From assembly GCF_009649635.1 (NCBI RefSeq), contig NZ_WJII01000002.1:558001-622000 (forward strand): 64,000 nucleotides of DNA, given 5' to 3'. This DNA comes from Microbacterium sp. SYP-A9085. GTDB taxonomy: Bacteria; Actinomycetota; Actinomycetes; Actinomycetales; Microbacteriaceae. Below the pieces are notes generated by a model. That model did not search any database, was not told the DNA's origin, and saw nothing but the letters and a program-made list of their open reading frames with translations. Position 1 is the stretch's first letter; every line of letters begins with the position of its first letter. The position numbers and the translations under genes are program-made. This document shows positions 52,953 through 62,341 of the stretch, piece after piece.

Positions 52953-53936
52953 ATGTCCGATGGTCCGGCTGTCTTCCGGCACTACGCCCCAGGAGACGGT
53001 GCCCGCATCGCCGATGCATGGACCCTCGCCGCACCCGGCGACGGCATCACCCCGCGGCGGTTCCGCGACCTCGTCCTGCTCGACCGCAACTTCGATCCCG
53101 AAGGACTCGTCGTCGCCGAGGCGGACGGCCGCATCGTCGGCGCCGCCTACGCGGTCCGCCGGCGGGTCGCCGAGCAGGGCGACGACCTGGAACGAGGGCG
53201 CGGCTGGATCCTGTTCTTCTTCGTCGTCCCCGACGCGCAGGGCGCCGGCATCGGCCGCGCGCTGCTGACCCGCGCGATGGACTGGCTGCGCGGCCACGGC
53301 GCCGAGGAGGTCGTCTACTCCGGGTACACGCCGAACTACGTGCTGCCCGGCCTGGACGCCGACCGGTACCCGGCCGCGTTCGCCCTGATGTCCTCGCTGG
53401 GATTCACGACCCTCGAGAAGGCCGACGCGATGTCGCGGTCGCTGCGCGGCTACGCGATGCCGGCCGACGAGCGGGAGCGCGCCGACCGTCTGCGCGCCGA
53501 GGGCTGGTACCTGGGCACCCCGCAGGACGACGACCTCGTCCCCCTGATCGCGCTGGCCCGCGACGCGTTCAACGCCGACTGGGCCCGGGCGATCCGCGAA
53601 GGGATCGTCGCCGGCCTGCCGGCCGAACGCATCATGATCGCCCGGAACCCGGACGGCCGGGTGATCGGCTGGGCGATGCACGGGACGTACGAGGGCGTGA
53701 TCGATCGCTTCGGCCCATTCGGCGTCCTCCCGCAGAGCCGCGGAACCGGACTCGGCCGCCTCCTGCTGCACCTCACCCTCGAGCGGATGGTCGCCACCAA
53801 CGCGCAGACCGCTTGGTTCCTCTGGGCCGACGAGGGCACCCCGGCATGGAACCTGTACCAGAAGACGGGATTCGAGGTCACCCGCACGTTCTCGATCCTG
53901 CGCGCACCGCTGAAGCAAGAGGAGCACCAGGCATGA
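52953..53936 (+). CDS. Tandem-domain GNAT N-acetyltransferase
   Basis: 327 residues with two GNAT folds. Domain 1 has FFFVVPDAQGAGIGRALLTR (acetyl-CoA loop near 95); domain 2 has GVLPQSRGTGLGRLLLHLTL (near 270) and NLYQKTGFEVTRTF. GAAGGA precedes ATG 52953. First gene of a six-gene operon that continues with a PIG-L deacetylase, so acetylation and deacetylation of an amino sugar may be coupled (inference). Acceptor unknown. Confidence 0.85.
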   Translation: MSDGPAVFRHYAPGDGARIADAWTLAAPGDGITPRRFRDLVLLDRNFDPEGLVVAEADGRIVGAAYAVRRRVAEQGDDLERGRGWILFFFVVPDAQGAGIGRALLTRAMDWLRGHGAEEVVYSGYTPNYVLPGLDADRYPAAFALMSSLGFTTLEKADAMSRSLRGYAMPADERERADRLRAEGWYLGTPQDDDLVPLIALARDAFNADWARAIREGIVAGLPAERIMIARNPDGRVIGWAMHGTYEGVIDRFGPFGVLPQSRGTGLGRLLLHLTLERMVATNAQTAWFLWADEGTPAWNLYQKTGFEVTRTFSILRAPLKQEEHQA

Positions 53937-54625
53937 GCAGCACCGTCATCGCCGTCGGCGGCCACATCGGCGACATGGAGCTGACCGCCGGCCCCACGCT
54001 GGCCAAGGCCGTCCTTGAAGGCGGCCGCGCCATCATCGTCGACTGCACATACGGCGAGCGCGGACATCCCACCATCGCCCCCAGCGTCTACCGCGCGCAG
54101 AAGGTCGACGAGGCGCGGTTCTTCGCCGACGCCATCGGCGCCGAGGTCGTCACCCTCGACTACTCCGACGGCTTCCTGCCGGACACCGACGACGTCGCCG
54201 AGCAGATCGCCGCGATCATCCGCGACGCCAAGCCCGACCTGCTCATCACGCACTGGCTGCACTCGATGCACCGCGATCACGAGCGGGCCGCGCAGACGGC
54301 GCTGCGCGCGGCGTTCCTCGCGTCCATCCCCATCGAGGAGATCGACACTCCCCGGCACTCGGTGCCCGCGATCCTGCACGCCGAGAACTGGGAGGACATG
54401 GAGGGCTTCGAGGCCGACACGTTCTTCGAGATCCCGGATGCCGCGTACGACCGGTGGCGGACCGGCATCGAGCGCCACGCCTTCGCCCGCGGCGAGACCT
54501 ACGGGTTCCGATACATCGACTACTACTCCGCGCTGATGGAGGTCAAGGGGTGCCTGGCGGGATGCCGTCGCGCCGCCGCCTTCAAGACATCCAGTCACGA
54601 GAAGTTCACCCTCGCCGGACCGTGA
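53933..54625 (+). CDS. PIG-L family N-acetylglucosaminyl deacetylase
   Basis: 230 residues. The zinc-site motif VGGHIGDMELTAG near residue 8 (a variant of AHPDDxE) and LLITHWLHSMHRDHERAAQT near 102 supply the His/Asp ligands. Homologues deacetylate GlcNAc-containing conjugates (mycothiol MshB, BshB) or free disaccharides. In this operon an imported amino-sugar or muropeptide-derived compound is the likely substrate. ATGA overlap with the GNAT gene. Confidence 0.88.
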   Translation: MSSTVIAVGGHIGDMELTAGPTLAKAVLEGGRAIIVDCTYGERGHPTIAPSVYRAQKVDEARFFADAIGAEVVTLDYSDGFLPDTDDVAEQIAAIIRDAKPDLLITHWLHSMHRDHERAAQTALRAAFLASIPIEEIDTPRHSVPAILHAENWEDMEGFEADTFFEIPDAAYDRWRTGIERHAFARGETYGFRYIDYYSALMEVKGCLAGCRRAAAFKTSSHEKFTLAGP

Positions 54626-54666
54626 CCGCCGGCGTTCTGCACCCACACAAACAAGAGAGGTTGACC

Positions 54667-55986
54667 ATGCGTAAGCACAAGACATTGGCGTCCCTGGGCG
54701 TCGTGGCCGCAATCGCCCTCGCGGCGACCGGCTGCTCCGCCGGCGGCGGCGGCAACGACTCCGGAACCCAGCAGCTGACGTTCCTCACGCACTGGGGCCC
54801 CGACCAGGTGAAGCTGCTGGAGAACGCCGCGGCCGCATTCACGAAGAGCAACCCCGGCATCACCGTCAAGGTGCAGGCCGTCCCGTTCGCGAACCTGCTC
54901 TCCACGCTGCGCACGCAGGGCAGCTCCCCCGACGGCCCCACGATCGCGGGCATCTACGACGCGTGGCTGCCGGAGCTGGCCCGCGACCAGCTGGCCGCGC
55001 CCGCTCCGCAGGATGTCGTCAGCGACGTCACCGCGAACTGGCCGAAGGGGGTCGTCGGCGCCGCCACCCAGAACGACAAGGTGTACGGCATCCCGAACGA
55101 GGTGGACCTGTACCAGCTCAACTACAACAAGGCGATCTTCGCCGACGCCGGCCTGAAGGCCGCCCCCACCACGTGGGACGAGGTCATCAGCGCCGCGAAG
55201 GCCATCACCGCGACCGGTCAGGGCCGGCAGGGCATCGGGTTCATCACGAACTGGAACTCCGGCGCCGTGCACCCGTTCCTGTCCCTCCTGGCCTCCAACG
55301 GCGGCAGCTTCCTGAACGGCGCCGGCGACAAGGCCGACCTGCAGTCGCCGCAGGCTCTGGAAACCGCGCAGTTCTACCAGAAGCTCGTGGATGAGGGGCT
55401 CACGAAGGCGTCGATGTCGAACGCCAACGCGAACACCACCGGCCCGTACCTCGACAACTTCGTCAACGGCAAGACCGGCATGATCATCATGGCGAACTGG
55501 TGGGAGAGCTCCCTGAAGGACGCGATGGGCGACAAGTTCGCCGATGTCGCCACCGCCCCGATCCCGGTCGGTCCCAGCGGCGACGGGTCCCACTCGATCT
55601 CGTACTCGTGGGACACCATCGTCAACGCGAACGCGACGGATGCCAAGCAGAAGGCGGCCTGGAAGTTCCTCAGCTGGCTGAACGGGCCCGACTCGGGCAA
55701 GAACGGATCCTCGGCGATGGGTGACATCCTCATCTCCATGGGCATCCTGCCCAGCCGCACGTCCGACGTCGCCGCGCACGCGGACACGCTCAAGACGCCG
55801 TTCCTGAGCTCGTACGTGTCGGCGCTGGACAGCGCGGTGCCGTTCCCGACCGTGCTGGGCGCCAGCGCCGGGGCCGACGCGCTCCAGCGTCAGGTCGAGG
55901 CGCTGCTGAACAAGCAGGTGGATGCCGCGAAGGCGATGTCCACGGCCCAGTCGGACGTCGACAGCGCCCTGTCCTCGGCCCGCTGA
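54667..55986 (+). CDS. Sugar ABC transporter substrate-binding lipoprotein
   Basis: 439 residues, family 1 extracellular solute-binding protein. Signal peptide with lipobox LAATGCS (Cys at about 23), QQLTFLTHWGPDQVK, TWDEVISAAKAITATGQGRQ, GKTGMIIMANWWES. Binds carbohydrates; MurNAc, GlcNAc-MurNAc or a related amino sugar is suggested by the neighbours. Precedes two permease genes, but no ATP-binding subunit gene is in the operon, so a shared MsiK-type ATPase is probably used. Confidence 0.93.
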   Translation: MRKHKTLASLGVVAAIALAATGCSAGGGGNDSGTQQLTFLTHWGPDQVKLLENAAAAFTKSNPGITVKVQAVPFANLLSTLRTQGSSPDGPTIAGIYDAWLPELARDQLAAPAPQDVVSDVTANWPKGVVGAATQNDKVYGIPNEVDLYQLNYNKAIFADAGLKAAPTTWDEVISAAKAITATGQGRQGIGFITNWNSGAVHPFLSLLASNGGSFLNGAGDKADLQSPQALETAQFYQKLVDEGLTKASMSNANANTTGPYLDNFVNGKTGMIIMANWWESSLKDAMGDKFADVATAPIPVGPSGDGSHSISYSWDTIVNANATDAKQKAAWKFLSWLNGPDSGKNGSSAMGDILISMGILPSRTSDVAAHADTLKTPFLSSYVSALDSAVPFPTVLGASAGADALQRQVEALLNKQVDAAKAMSTAQSDVDSALSSAR

Positions 55987-56002
55987 CCGCCAAGGCGATC
56001 GG

Positions 56003-56956
56003 GTGGCCAGCACCGTCAATACCGTCCTCCCCGGGAGCGCCGCGCGCACGCGGCTCTCCCGGGGCGGCGCGCCCGGATCCGGTCTCGCCCAGCGCCGCTG
56101 GGTGACGACCCTGTTCCTCAGCCCCACCCTCGTGGTGATCGGGCTGTTCACGATAGTGCCGATGATCATGACCGTGATCATCAGCTTCCACCGGTGGTCG
56201 ATGTTCACGCCGATCACCAAGATGACGCCGGTCGGCTTCGACAACTACGCGCGCCTTTTCACCGACAGCGCCCGCGTGCAGGCGCTGGCCAACACCGGCG
56301 TGTACGTCGGCCTCAGCATCCTGATCACCGTTCCGCTCGCGTTCCTGGTGGCGATGCTCCTGTACTTCCCGCGGCTGCGCGGGCAGAGCGTGGTGCGCGT
56401 CATCCTGTTCGCGACGTACGTGATCCCGACGATCGCGATCGTGATCATCTGGAGCAACATCTACGCTCCCGGGTACGGACCGCTCAGCGCGATCCTGACC
56501 GCGATCGGCGTCACGCCCCCGGCCTGGCTGAGCGACCCGTCGTGGGCGCTGGTCTCGCTCGTGATCTTCAACGTGTGGCAGATGCTCGGCTACTACGTGA
56601 TCCTGCTCGTGGCGGGCCTGACGCAGATCCCCGCCGACCTATACGAGGCCGCCCGGATGGACGGGGCCGGCATCGTCCGGCAGACGCGGTCGATCACGAT
56701 CCCGCTGCTGAGCCGCTCGCTGGTGTTCGTGATCCTGATGACGTTCATCAACTCGATCCAGGTGTTCGACCCCATCTACCTGCTCACCCAGGGCGGGCCT
56801 GCCGGATCCACGAACGTGGTGTCGTTCGAGATCCAGCGCTCCGCGTTCCAGTACGGCCTCGCGGGAGACGCGAGCGCGCTGGCCGTCTCGGTGTTCCTTC
56901 TCATCGTGGTCGTCGGCGCGGTGCTGGGGACGATCATGAAGGTGAGGAAGCGATGA
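56003..56956 (+). CDS. Sugar ABC transporter permease (MalF type)
   Basis: 317 residues, six transmembrane helices. The ATPase-coupling loop is LYEAARMDGAGIVRQTRSIT (EAA motif) near 222, and the QVFDPIYLLTQGGPAGSTNV signature of this family follows. GTG 56003, 17 bp after the binding-protein stop. Confidence 0.93.
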   Translation: MASTVNTVLPGSAARTRLSRGGAPGSGLAQRRWVTTLFLSPTLVVIGLFTIVPMIMTVIISFHRWSMFTPITKMTPVGFDNYARLFTDSARVQALANTGVYVGLSILITVPLAFLVAMLLYFPRLRGQSVVRVILFATYVIPTIAIVIIWSNIYAPGYGPLSAILTAIGVTPPAWLSDPSWALVSLVIFNVWQMLGYYVILLVAGLTQIPADLYEAARMDGAGIVRQTRSITIPLLSRSLVFVILMTFINSIQVFDPIYLLTQGGPAGSTNVVSFEIQRSAFQYGLAGDASALAVSVFLLIVVVGAVLGTIMKVRKR

Positions 56957-57801
56957 GCCCGCGTCGCCTGTCTCCGCGCACGCGCGCGCAGCGCGGCATC
57001 CTCTACCTGCTGCTCACGGTGGTCGCGGTGATCCCGCTGTTCCCGCTGTACTGGCTCGTGATCTCGGCGTTCAAGGCCCCGCGCGAGTTCGTCAGGATCC
57101 CGCCGTCGTGGGTGCCCACGTCGCCGACCCTGGACCCGCTGGGCACGGCGCTGACCGAGGTGCCATTCGCGCAGTCGATGCTCAACAGCATCATCATCGC
57201 GGGCGTGGCCACGATCGCCGTGATCATCACCAGCACGATGGCCGGGTACGTGTTCGCGAAGTACCGGTTCCGCGGGCGGGATGTCGTGTTCTGGACGATC
57301 GTGGCGACGATGTTCCTGCCGCCGATCGTCACCCTGGTGCCGCTGTACTACCTGGTCTCGTCGATGGGGCTGGCCGACTCGTACCTGGGCGTGCTGCTGC
57401 CGTGGCTGGCCAATCCGTTCGGGATCTTCCTGATGCGGCAGTTCATCATGGACGTGCCCGATGAGCTGATCGAGGCCGCCCGTGTCGACGGCGCGGGCGA
57501 GTTCCGCATCGTCTGGCAGTTCGTCGTGCCGCTGATCAAGCCGGCCGTGGTGACGCTGGCCGTGTTCATGTTCGTGTTCTCGTGGAACAACTTCCTGTGG
57601 CCGCTGACGATCCTGCGGTCCGAGGCGCTGTACCCGGTGGTGCTGACCCTGAACCGGCTGATGTCGTACACGATGAGCTTCGACTACCAGAACGTGGTCC
57701 TGGCCGGGGCGCTGGTGGCCTCGATCCCGACCCTCGTCGTGTTCCTGATCTCGCAGCGCGTGTTCGTGCAGGGGATCGCCTCGAGCGGAGTGAAGGGATG
57801 A
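56953..57801 (+). CDS. Sugar ABC transporter permease (MalG type)
   Basis: 282 residues, six helices: YLLLTVVAVIPLFPLYWLVI at the N-terminus, MLNSIIIAGVATIAVIITST, and the coupling loop LIEAARVDGAGEFRIVWQFV near 174. Overlaps the preceding permease by 4 bp (ATGA) and the next gene by 4 bp. Confidence 0.94.
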   Translation: MSPRRLSPRTRAQRGILYLLLTVVAVIPLFPLYWLVISAFKAPREFVRIPPSWVPTSPTLDPLGTALTEVPFAQSMLNSIIIAGVATIAVIITSTMAGYVFAKYRFRGRDVVFWTIVATMFLPPIVTLVPLYYLVSSMGLADSYLGVLLPWLANPFGIFLMRQFIMDVPDELIEAARVDGAGEFRIVWQFVVPLIKPAVVTLAVFMFVFSWNNFLWPLTILRSEALYPVVLTLNRLMSYTMSFDYQNVVLAGALVASIPTLVVFLISQRVFVQGIASSGVKG

Positions 57802-59198
57802 CCACGGTCCGGCAGGATGAGTCGGTGCCCGAGCCGGACCTGGCGGCGCTCGCCGGCAGCCTGCCCGCGGGTGCCCTCGTCACCGACCCGGATGCGATGG
57901 CGGCGTACACGCGCGACCATGCGCAGCATGTCACGCCCGGGGTGCCGCTCGCGGTCGTCCGCGCCACGTGCACGGCCGACGTGCAGGCGGCGCTGCGGTT
58001 CGCGGCGGCGCACCGGGTGCCGGTGGTGCCGCGCGGGACGGGGTCGGGGCTGTCCGGAGGCAGCACGGCGATCGACAGCTGCATCGTCGTCGCGCTGGAC
58101 GAGATGCGCGCGGTGCGCATCGATCGCGCCACGCGCACCGCGACCGCGCAGCCGGGCGCGTTCAACGCGGAGGTGAAGGCCGCCGCGGCGGCGCAGGGCC
58201 TGTGGTACCCGCCGGACCCGTCGTCGTTCGAGTTCTGCTCGATCGGCGGGAACGTCGCCACGAACGCGGGCGGACTGTGCTGCGTGAAGTACGGCGTGAC
58301 CGCCGACTATGTGCTGGGGCTGACCGTGGTGCTCGCCGACGGGCGCGCCGTGACGCTCGGCGGACCTCGCATGAAGGATGTCGCGGGCCTGCCGCTCACG
58401 AAGCTGTTCGTGGGCAGCGAGGGCACGCTCGGGGTCGTCACCGAGGTGGTCCTCCGGCTCGTCCCGCCGCAGCAGCGGCCGGTGAGCCTGGTCGCGACGT
58501 TCGCGGAGATGGCCGCCGCGATCACCGCGGTGCGCGAGATCACCTCCCGGCTGCGGCCCTCGATGCTCGAGCTGATGGACCGCACCACGATCAACGCGGT
58601 CGAGGACCTGACGAGGATGGGCCTGGACCGGGACGCGGCGGCCATGCTCGTCATCCAGTCCGACGAGCCCGGTCCGCGCAGCGTCGAGGACCTCGCGGTG
58701 ATCGAGCAGATCTGCACGGCTGCCGGTGCGTCCGAGTGCTTCGCGAGCGACGACCCCGACGACAGCGAGTCGTTCGTGGCGGCGCGGCGGATGGCGGTGC
58801 TCGCGGTCGAGAAGAAGGGCACGCTGCTGCTGGAGGATGCGGGGGTCCCGCTTCCGCGGCTCGGCGACCTGGCGGCGGGCGTCGAGCGCATCTCGGCCGA
58901 CCGCGACACGCTGATCGCGCTGGTCGCGCACGCCGGCGACGGCAACACGCATCCGATGATCGTGTTCGACGCGACGGATGCCGACGCCGTGACGCGCGCC
59001 GAGGCGGCGTTCGACGACATCATGCGCCTGACGATCTCGCTCGGCGGCACCATCACCGGAGAGCACGGCGTGGGCCGGCTCAAGCAGCCGTGGCTGGGCG
59101 ATCAGCTCGGCCCGGACGTCGCCGCGCTGGGGCAGACCATCAAGGACGCGCTCGACCCGCTCGGCATCCTCAACCCCGGGGTGATCTTCGCGCGGTAG
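57798..59198 (+). CDS. FAD-binding oxidase, GlcD/D-lactate dehydrogenase type
   Basis: 466 residues. FAD-binding PCMH domain with VPRGTGSGLSGGSTAID near 75 and the SIGGNVATNAGGLCCVKYGV stretch near 152; C-terminal FAD-oxidase domain with HAGDGNTHPMIVF and TGEHGVGRLKQPWL near 428. The family oxidises D-2-hydroxy acids such as D-lactate and glycolate. Since MurQ in the adjacent regulon releases D-lactate, a D-lactate dehydrogenase that feeds pyruvate into central metabolism fits best. No Fe-S partner gene is seen next to it. Confidence 0.88.
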   Translation: MTTVRQDESVPEPDLAALAGSLPAGALVTDPDAMAAYTRDHAQHVTPGVPLAVVRATCTADVQAALRFAAAHRVPVVPRGTGSGLSGGSTAIDSCIVVALDEMRAVRIDRATRTATAQPGAFNAEVKAAAAAQGLWYPPDPSSFEFCSIGGNVATNAGGLCCVKYGVTADYVLGLTVVLADGRAVTLGGPRMKDVAGLPLTKLFVGSEGTLGVVTEVVLRLVPPQQRPVSLVATFAEMAAAITAVREITSRLRPSMLELMDRTTINAVEDLTRMGLDRDAAAMLVIQSDEPGPRSVEDLAVIEQICTAAGASECFASDDPDDSESFVAARRMAVLAVEKKGTLLLEDAGVPLPRLGDLAAGVERISADRDTLIALVAHAGDGNTHPMIVFDATDADAVTRAEAAFDDIMRLTISLGGTITGEHGVGRLKQPWLGDQLGPDVAALGQTIKDALDPLGILNPGVIFAR

Positions 59199-59205
59199 CG
59201 GGCGG

Positions 59206-59289
59206 TTCGCGTCGCGGCTGGCGCGCGTTGCGGCTCGGCTCCTCGGCGGCGCGGCTCCTCGGCGTCGCGGCTGATGCGCGTCGCGGCTA
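59206..59289. repeat. ~16-bp degenerate tandem repeats after truA
   Basis: On the minus strand, about five units of type AGCCGCGACGC plus 5 variable bases follow the truA stop codon at 59287-59289. They resemble the final codons of truA (CGCGACGCGGAGTAG). The gap to the oxidase gene consists of nothing else. Confidence 0.7.
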
Positions 59290-60132
59290 CTCCGCGTCGC
59301 GGCGCGCCCGGGTCTGCTCGGCGCGCGCGGCGAGCAGGTCGTCGGCCGGGTAGCCCACCTCGACGAGGGTCAGGCCGCGGGCGGCGAGGACCTTGAAAGC
59401 GCTCGTGCGCTCCCCGGCATCCCGCAGCAGCGCGGCATCCGCCGCCGTCAGCCGCCCCTCGCCCACCGCGACGCAGGCGCCGACGAGGGCGCGCACCATC
59501 GAGTGGCAGAACGCGTCGGCCTGCACGGTGCCCACGAGCACCCCGTCCGCGTCGCGATGCCAGCCGAACGCGAGCAGGGTCCGGATCGTCGTGGCCTCGG
59601 GCCGCGGCTTGCAGTACGCCGCGAAGTCATGCAACCCGATGAGCGACCGGGCCGCGGCATCCATCGCCTCCACCTGCAGCGGGGCGTGCACGGTCGTGGT
59701 GCGGGCGCGTTCGAGCGGGTCATAGCCGGAGACGTCGTCGGCGACCCGGTACTCGTACCGGCGCCACACCGCCGAGAAGCGCGCGTCGAACCCGTCGGCG
59801 GCGACCGCGGTGCGGTGCACGGTGACGTCGGGATATCCGCCGAGCACGCCGCGTAGCCGGTGCGCGAGCCGGTCGACGGGATCGGATGTCCCGTCCCGGC
59901 GGGTGCGGGCGAACAGCCGTGCGCGCTGGTCGTCGTCGAGGTCGACATGCGCGACCTGACCGCGCGCGTGCACGCCGGCGTCGGTGCGGCCGGCCACCAC
60001 GAGCCGTGGCGCGCCCCCGACGATGCGGGCGATGGCATCCTCGAGCACGCCCTGCACCGTGCGCAGCCCGGGCTGGCGGGCCCACCCGCGGAAATGGGTG
60101 CCGTCGTAGGCGATGTCGAGGCGGATGCGCAC
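59287..60132 (-). CDS. truA: tRNA pseudouridine(38-40) synthase TruA
   Basis: Makes pseudouridine at positions 38-40 of the anticodon stem. 281 residues. RIRLDIAYDGTHFRGWARQP, the catalytic Asp in VAGRTDAGVHARGQVAHVD, and the C-terminal QADAFCHSMVRALVGACVAV are all present. GTG 60132. In many actinobacteria truA directly follows rplQ; here an acyltransferase gene and two palindromes separate them. Confidence 0.95.
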   Translation of the reverse strand: MRIRLDIAYDGTHFRGWARQPGLRTVQGVLEDAIARIVGGAPRLVVAGRTDAGVHARGQVAHVDLDDDQRARLFARTRRDGTSDPVDRLAHRLRGVLGGYPDVTVHRTAVAADGFDARFSAVWRRYEYRVADDVSGYDPLERARTTTVHAPLQVEAMDAAARSLIGLHDFAAYCKPRPEATTIRTLLAFGWHRDADGVLVGTVQADAFCHSMVRALVGACVAVGEGRLTAADAALLRDAGERTSAFKVLAARGLTLVEVGYPADDLLAARAEQTRARRDAE

Positions 60133-60253
60133 GGAATCAGCGTAGCGGCGGCATCACGGCACGCCCGCGCCGCACGGTGTCGGGCGTGCGCGGAACGTAG
60201 ACTGGAGGGGTCCCGGCGCGCTCCCCCGTTCCCCGCCGAGGCGAACCCCCGCC

Positions 60254-62170
60254 ATGACGCAGCCTGCCTCCATCCCGCCCCCGCGCGCCCGATACGCGGG
60301 TCTCGACGGGCTTCGCGCCATCGCGGTGGCACTCGTCGTCGTGTACCACCTGTTCCCGGGCTGGTGGCTGCGCAGCGGGTTCATCGGGGTCGACGTCTTC
60401 TTCGTCATCAGCGGCTTCCTCATCACGTCCCTGCTGCTGCGCGAGCGGGCGCGCGCCGGGCGCATCGACCTCGTCGACTTCTGGCGACGGCGCGCGCGAC
60501 GGCTGCTGCCGGCCCTCGCGCTCCTCGTGACGGTGATCGCCACCGGTGCCCTGGCCGTGGGCGGCGACGCTCTCGTGCACCTGGGCCGCCAGGTGCTGGG
60601 CGCGGCCACGTTCAGCTACAACTGGCTCTCGGTCGCCGGCGGGGCCGACTATTTCTCCGCCGATACGCCGGAGCTGTTCCGCAACCTCTGGTCCCTCGCC
60701 GTCGAAGAGCAGTTCTACTGGGTGTGGCCGCTGCTGCTCCCCCTGCTCCTGCTGGTGCCGTGGCGTCCGGTGCGCGCGGTCGTGGCGATCGTCGCCGCGG
60801 CCGCCTCCGCCGTATGGATGGCGGATGTCGTCGCCACCGGCGGTGACGTCACCCGCGCGTACTTCGGCACCGACACGCACGCGTTCGGCCTGCTGCTGGG
60901 CGTGGCGCTGGCCGTCGGCGCGGAGCGCGTGCTGGACGCCCCGCCGCGGTGGCTCGAAGGGCGCGGCGCGCGCATCGTGGGTGTTGTGCTCGGCGGCGGT
61001 GCGGTGGTCGGCCTGCTCGTGCTGGCCATCCTGCCGCCGCAGCAAGGGGTGGCGACGTTCCCCGGCATCCTGCTCGCTGCCAGCGCGCTGACGGTCTGTG
61101 CGGTCGCCGGCGGCGTCGCGCCCCGGTCCTGGCTCGGCCCGGTGCTGGACGCCCGGGCGCTGCGCTGGGTGGGCGACCGCTCGTACGGCATCTACCTGTG
61201 GCACTGGCCGCTGCTCGTGCTGGTCGGATCGATGGCCGGCGTCACGGCGGGGGCCGACACCATCCCGCTGTGGGTGGGAGCGGTCGCTCTGGCCGCGACG
61301 ATCGCGTTCGCCGAGGTGTCGTACCGGTTCGTGGAGCGGCCGGTGCGCCGGCACGGCTTCCGCCACAGCCTCGATCGCGCCCGCGAGCACCTGGTCGGTC
61401 CGCCGCGCACCTTCTTCCCGGCGCTCGGCGTCCTGCTGGTCGCGATGGCGATGGTCACCGGCACCACGACGGCGATAGCGCTGGCACCGACATCCACGTC
61501 CGGGCAGGATGCCGTCGCGGCCGGCCGCAGCGCCCTGCAGAAGCCGCGCGGTCCGCGGCCCCCGCTCGTGGACGGGGAGCCCGGCGCGCTCGGCGGGCGC
61601 GCGTCGGTGACGCCGGCGAAGGTCGACGGGCGGCAGATCGACGCGATCGGGGACTCGGTGATGCTCGCCTCCGCCGGAGCGCTGATGGACCGCTACCCCG
61701 GCATCCATATCGACGCGAAGGTGTCCCGGTCGATGTATGTCGCTCCGGGAATGGTCGAGCGGCTCGCCCGCGACGGCCGCCTGCGGCGGTACGTCGTGCT
61801 GGGACTGGGTACGAACGGGTTCATCGACAAGCGCTCGCTGGACCTCGTGGTGCAGGCGCTCGGGCCGCAGCGGCGCCTCGTCCTGGTCACGGCATTCGCG
61901 CCCCGGTCGTGGATCGCCGGCGTGAACAAGGAGCTGCGGGAGTACGCCGCGCGGAACCCGGACGTAGTGATCGCCGACTGGGCCAGCGCCATCCGCCCGC
62001 ACGCCGACCTGCTGGCCGGCGACGGCATCCATCCCGGCGACAGCGGCGGCCGGATCTACGCGAGCGCTGTCGCGCAGGCCATCGACGCCGCGCAGCTGGC
62101 GCAGGCGCAGCAACGGGAGCGCATGATCCTGCGTGCGGACCGCCTGGCCGAGCGCGCCCCCGCGCGCTGA
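60254..62170 (+). CDS. OatA-like membrane O-acyltransferase with SGNH domain
   Basis: 638 residues. Acyltransferase-3 domain with about 11 helices: YAGLDGLRAIAVALVVVYHL (catalytic His), GVDVFFVISGFLITSLLLRE, NLWSLAVEEQFYWVWPLLLP. The C-terminal extracytoplasmic SGNH hydrolase-like domain carries IDAIGDSVMLASAG (Ser near 466) and GDGIHPGDSGG (Asp-His near 590). This two-part build is that of OatA, which O-acetylates peptidoglycan, but related enzymes modify other surface glycans. Its own transcription unit. Confidence 0.92.
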   Translation: MTQPASIPPPRARYAGLDGLRAIAVALVVVYHLFPGWWLRSGFIGVDVFFVISGFLITSLLLRERARAGRIDLVDFWRRRARRLLPALALLVTVIATGALAVGGDALVHLGRQVLGAATFSYNWLSVAGGADYFSADTPELFRNLWSLAVEEQFYWVWPLLLPLLLLVPWRPVRAVVAIVAAAASAVWMADVVATGGDVTRAYFGTDTHAFGLLLGVALAVGAERVLDAPPRWLEGRGARIVGVVLGGGAVVGLLVLAILPPQQGVATFPGILLAASALTVCAVAGGVAPRSWLGPVLDARALRWVGDRSYGIYLWHWPLLVLVGSMAGVTAGADTIPLWVGAVALAATIAFAEVSYRFVERPVRRHGFRHSLDRAREHLVGPPRTFFPALGVLLVAMAMVTGTTTAIALAPTSTSGQDAVAAGRSALQKPRGPRPPLVDGEPGALGGRASVTPAKVDGRQIDAIGDSVMLASAGALMDRYPGIHIDAKVSRSMYVAPGMVERLARDGRLRRYVVLGLGTNGFIDKRSLDLVVQALGPQRRLVLVTAFAPRSWIAGVNKELREYAARNPDVVIADWASAIRPHADLLAGDGIHPGDSGGRIYASAVAQAIDAAQLAQAQQRERMILRADRLAERAPAR

Positions 62171-62227
62171 CCCGCGCCGCCGCCGCCGCGCGGTGCCGCG
62201 CCGCGCGGTGCCGCGCCGCGCGGTTGG

Positions 62228-62297
62228 CCGAACCCACCCTCTATTGCCGAGCCCACTCGCTGTAGCGGATGGGTTCGGCAACAGAGGGTGGGTTCGC
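62228..62297. repeat. Compound palindrome copy 5
   Basis: 70 bp: CCGAACCCACCCTCTATTGC arm, centre TCGCTGTAGCGGA, complementary GGGTTCGGCAACAGAGGG arm. It begins 58 bp after the acyltransferase stop and is one of two tandemly placed copies in the 319-bp gap to rplQ. Confidence 0.92.
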
Positions 62298-62341
62298 GGG
62301 ATGTCCCGCCCGCGCCGCGCGCGCCGCAGCGCGCCACCGCG

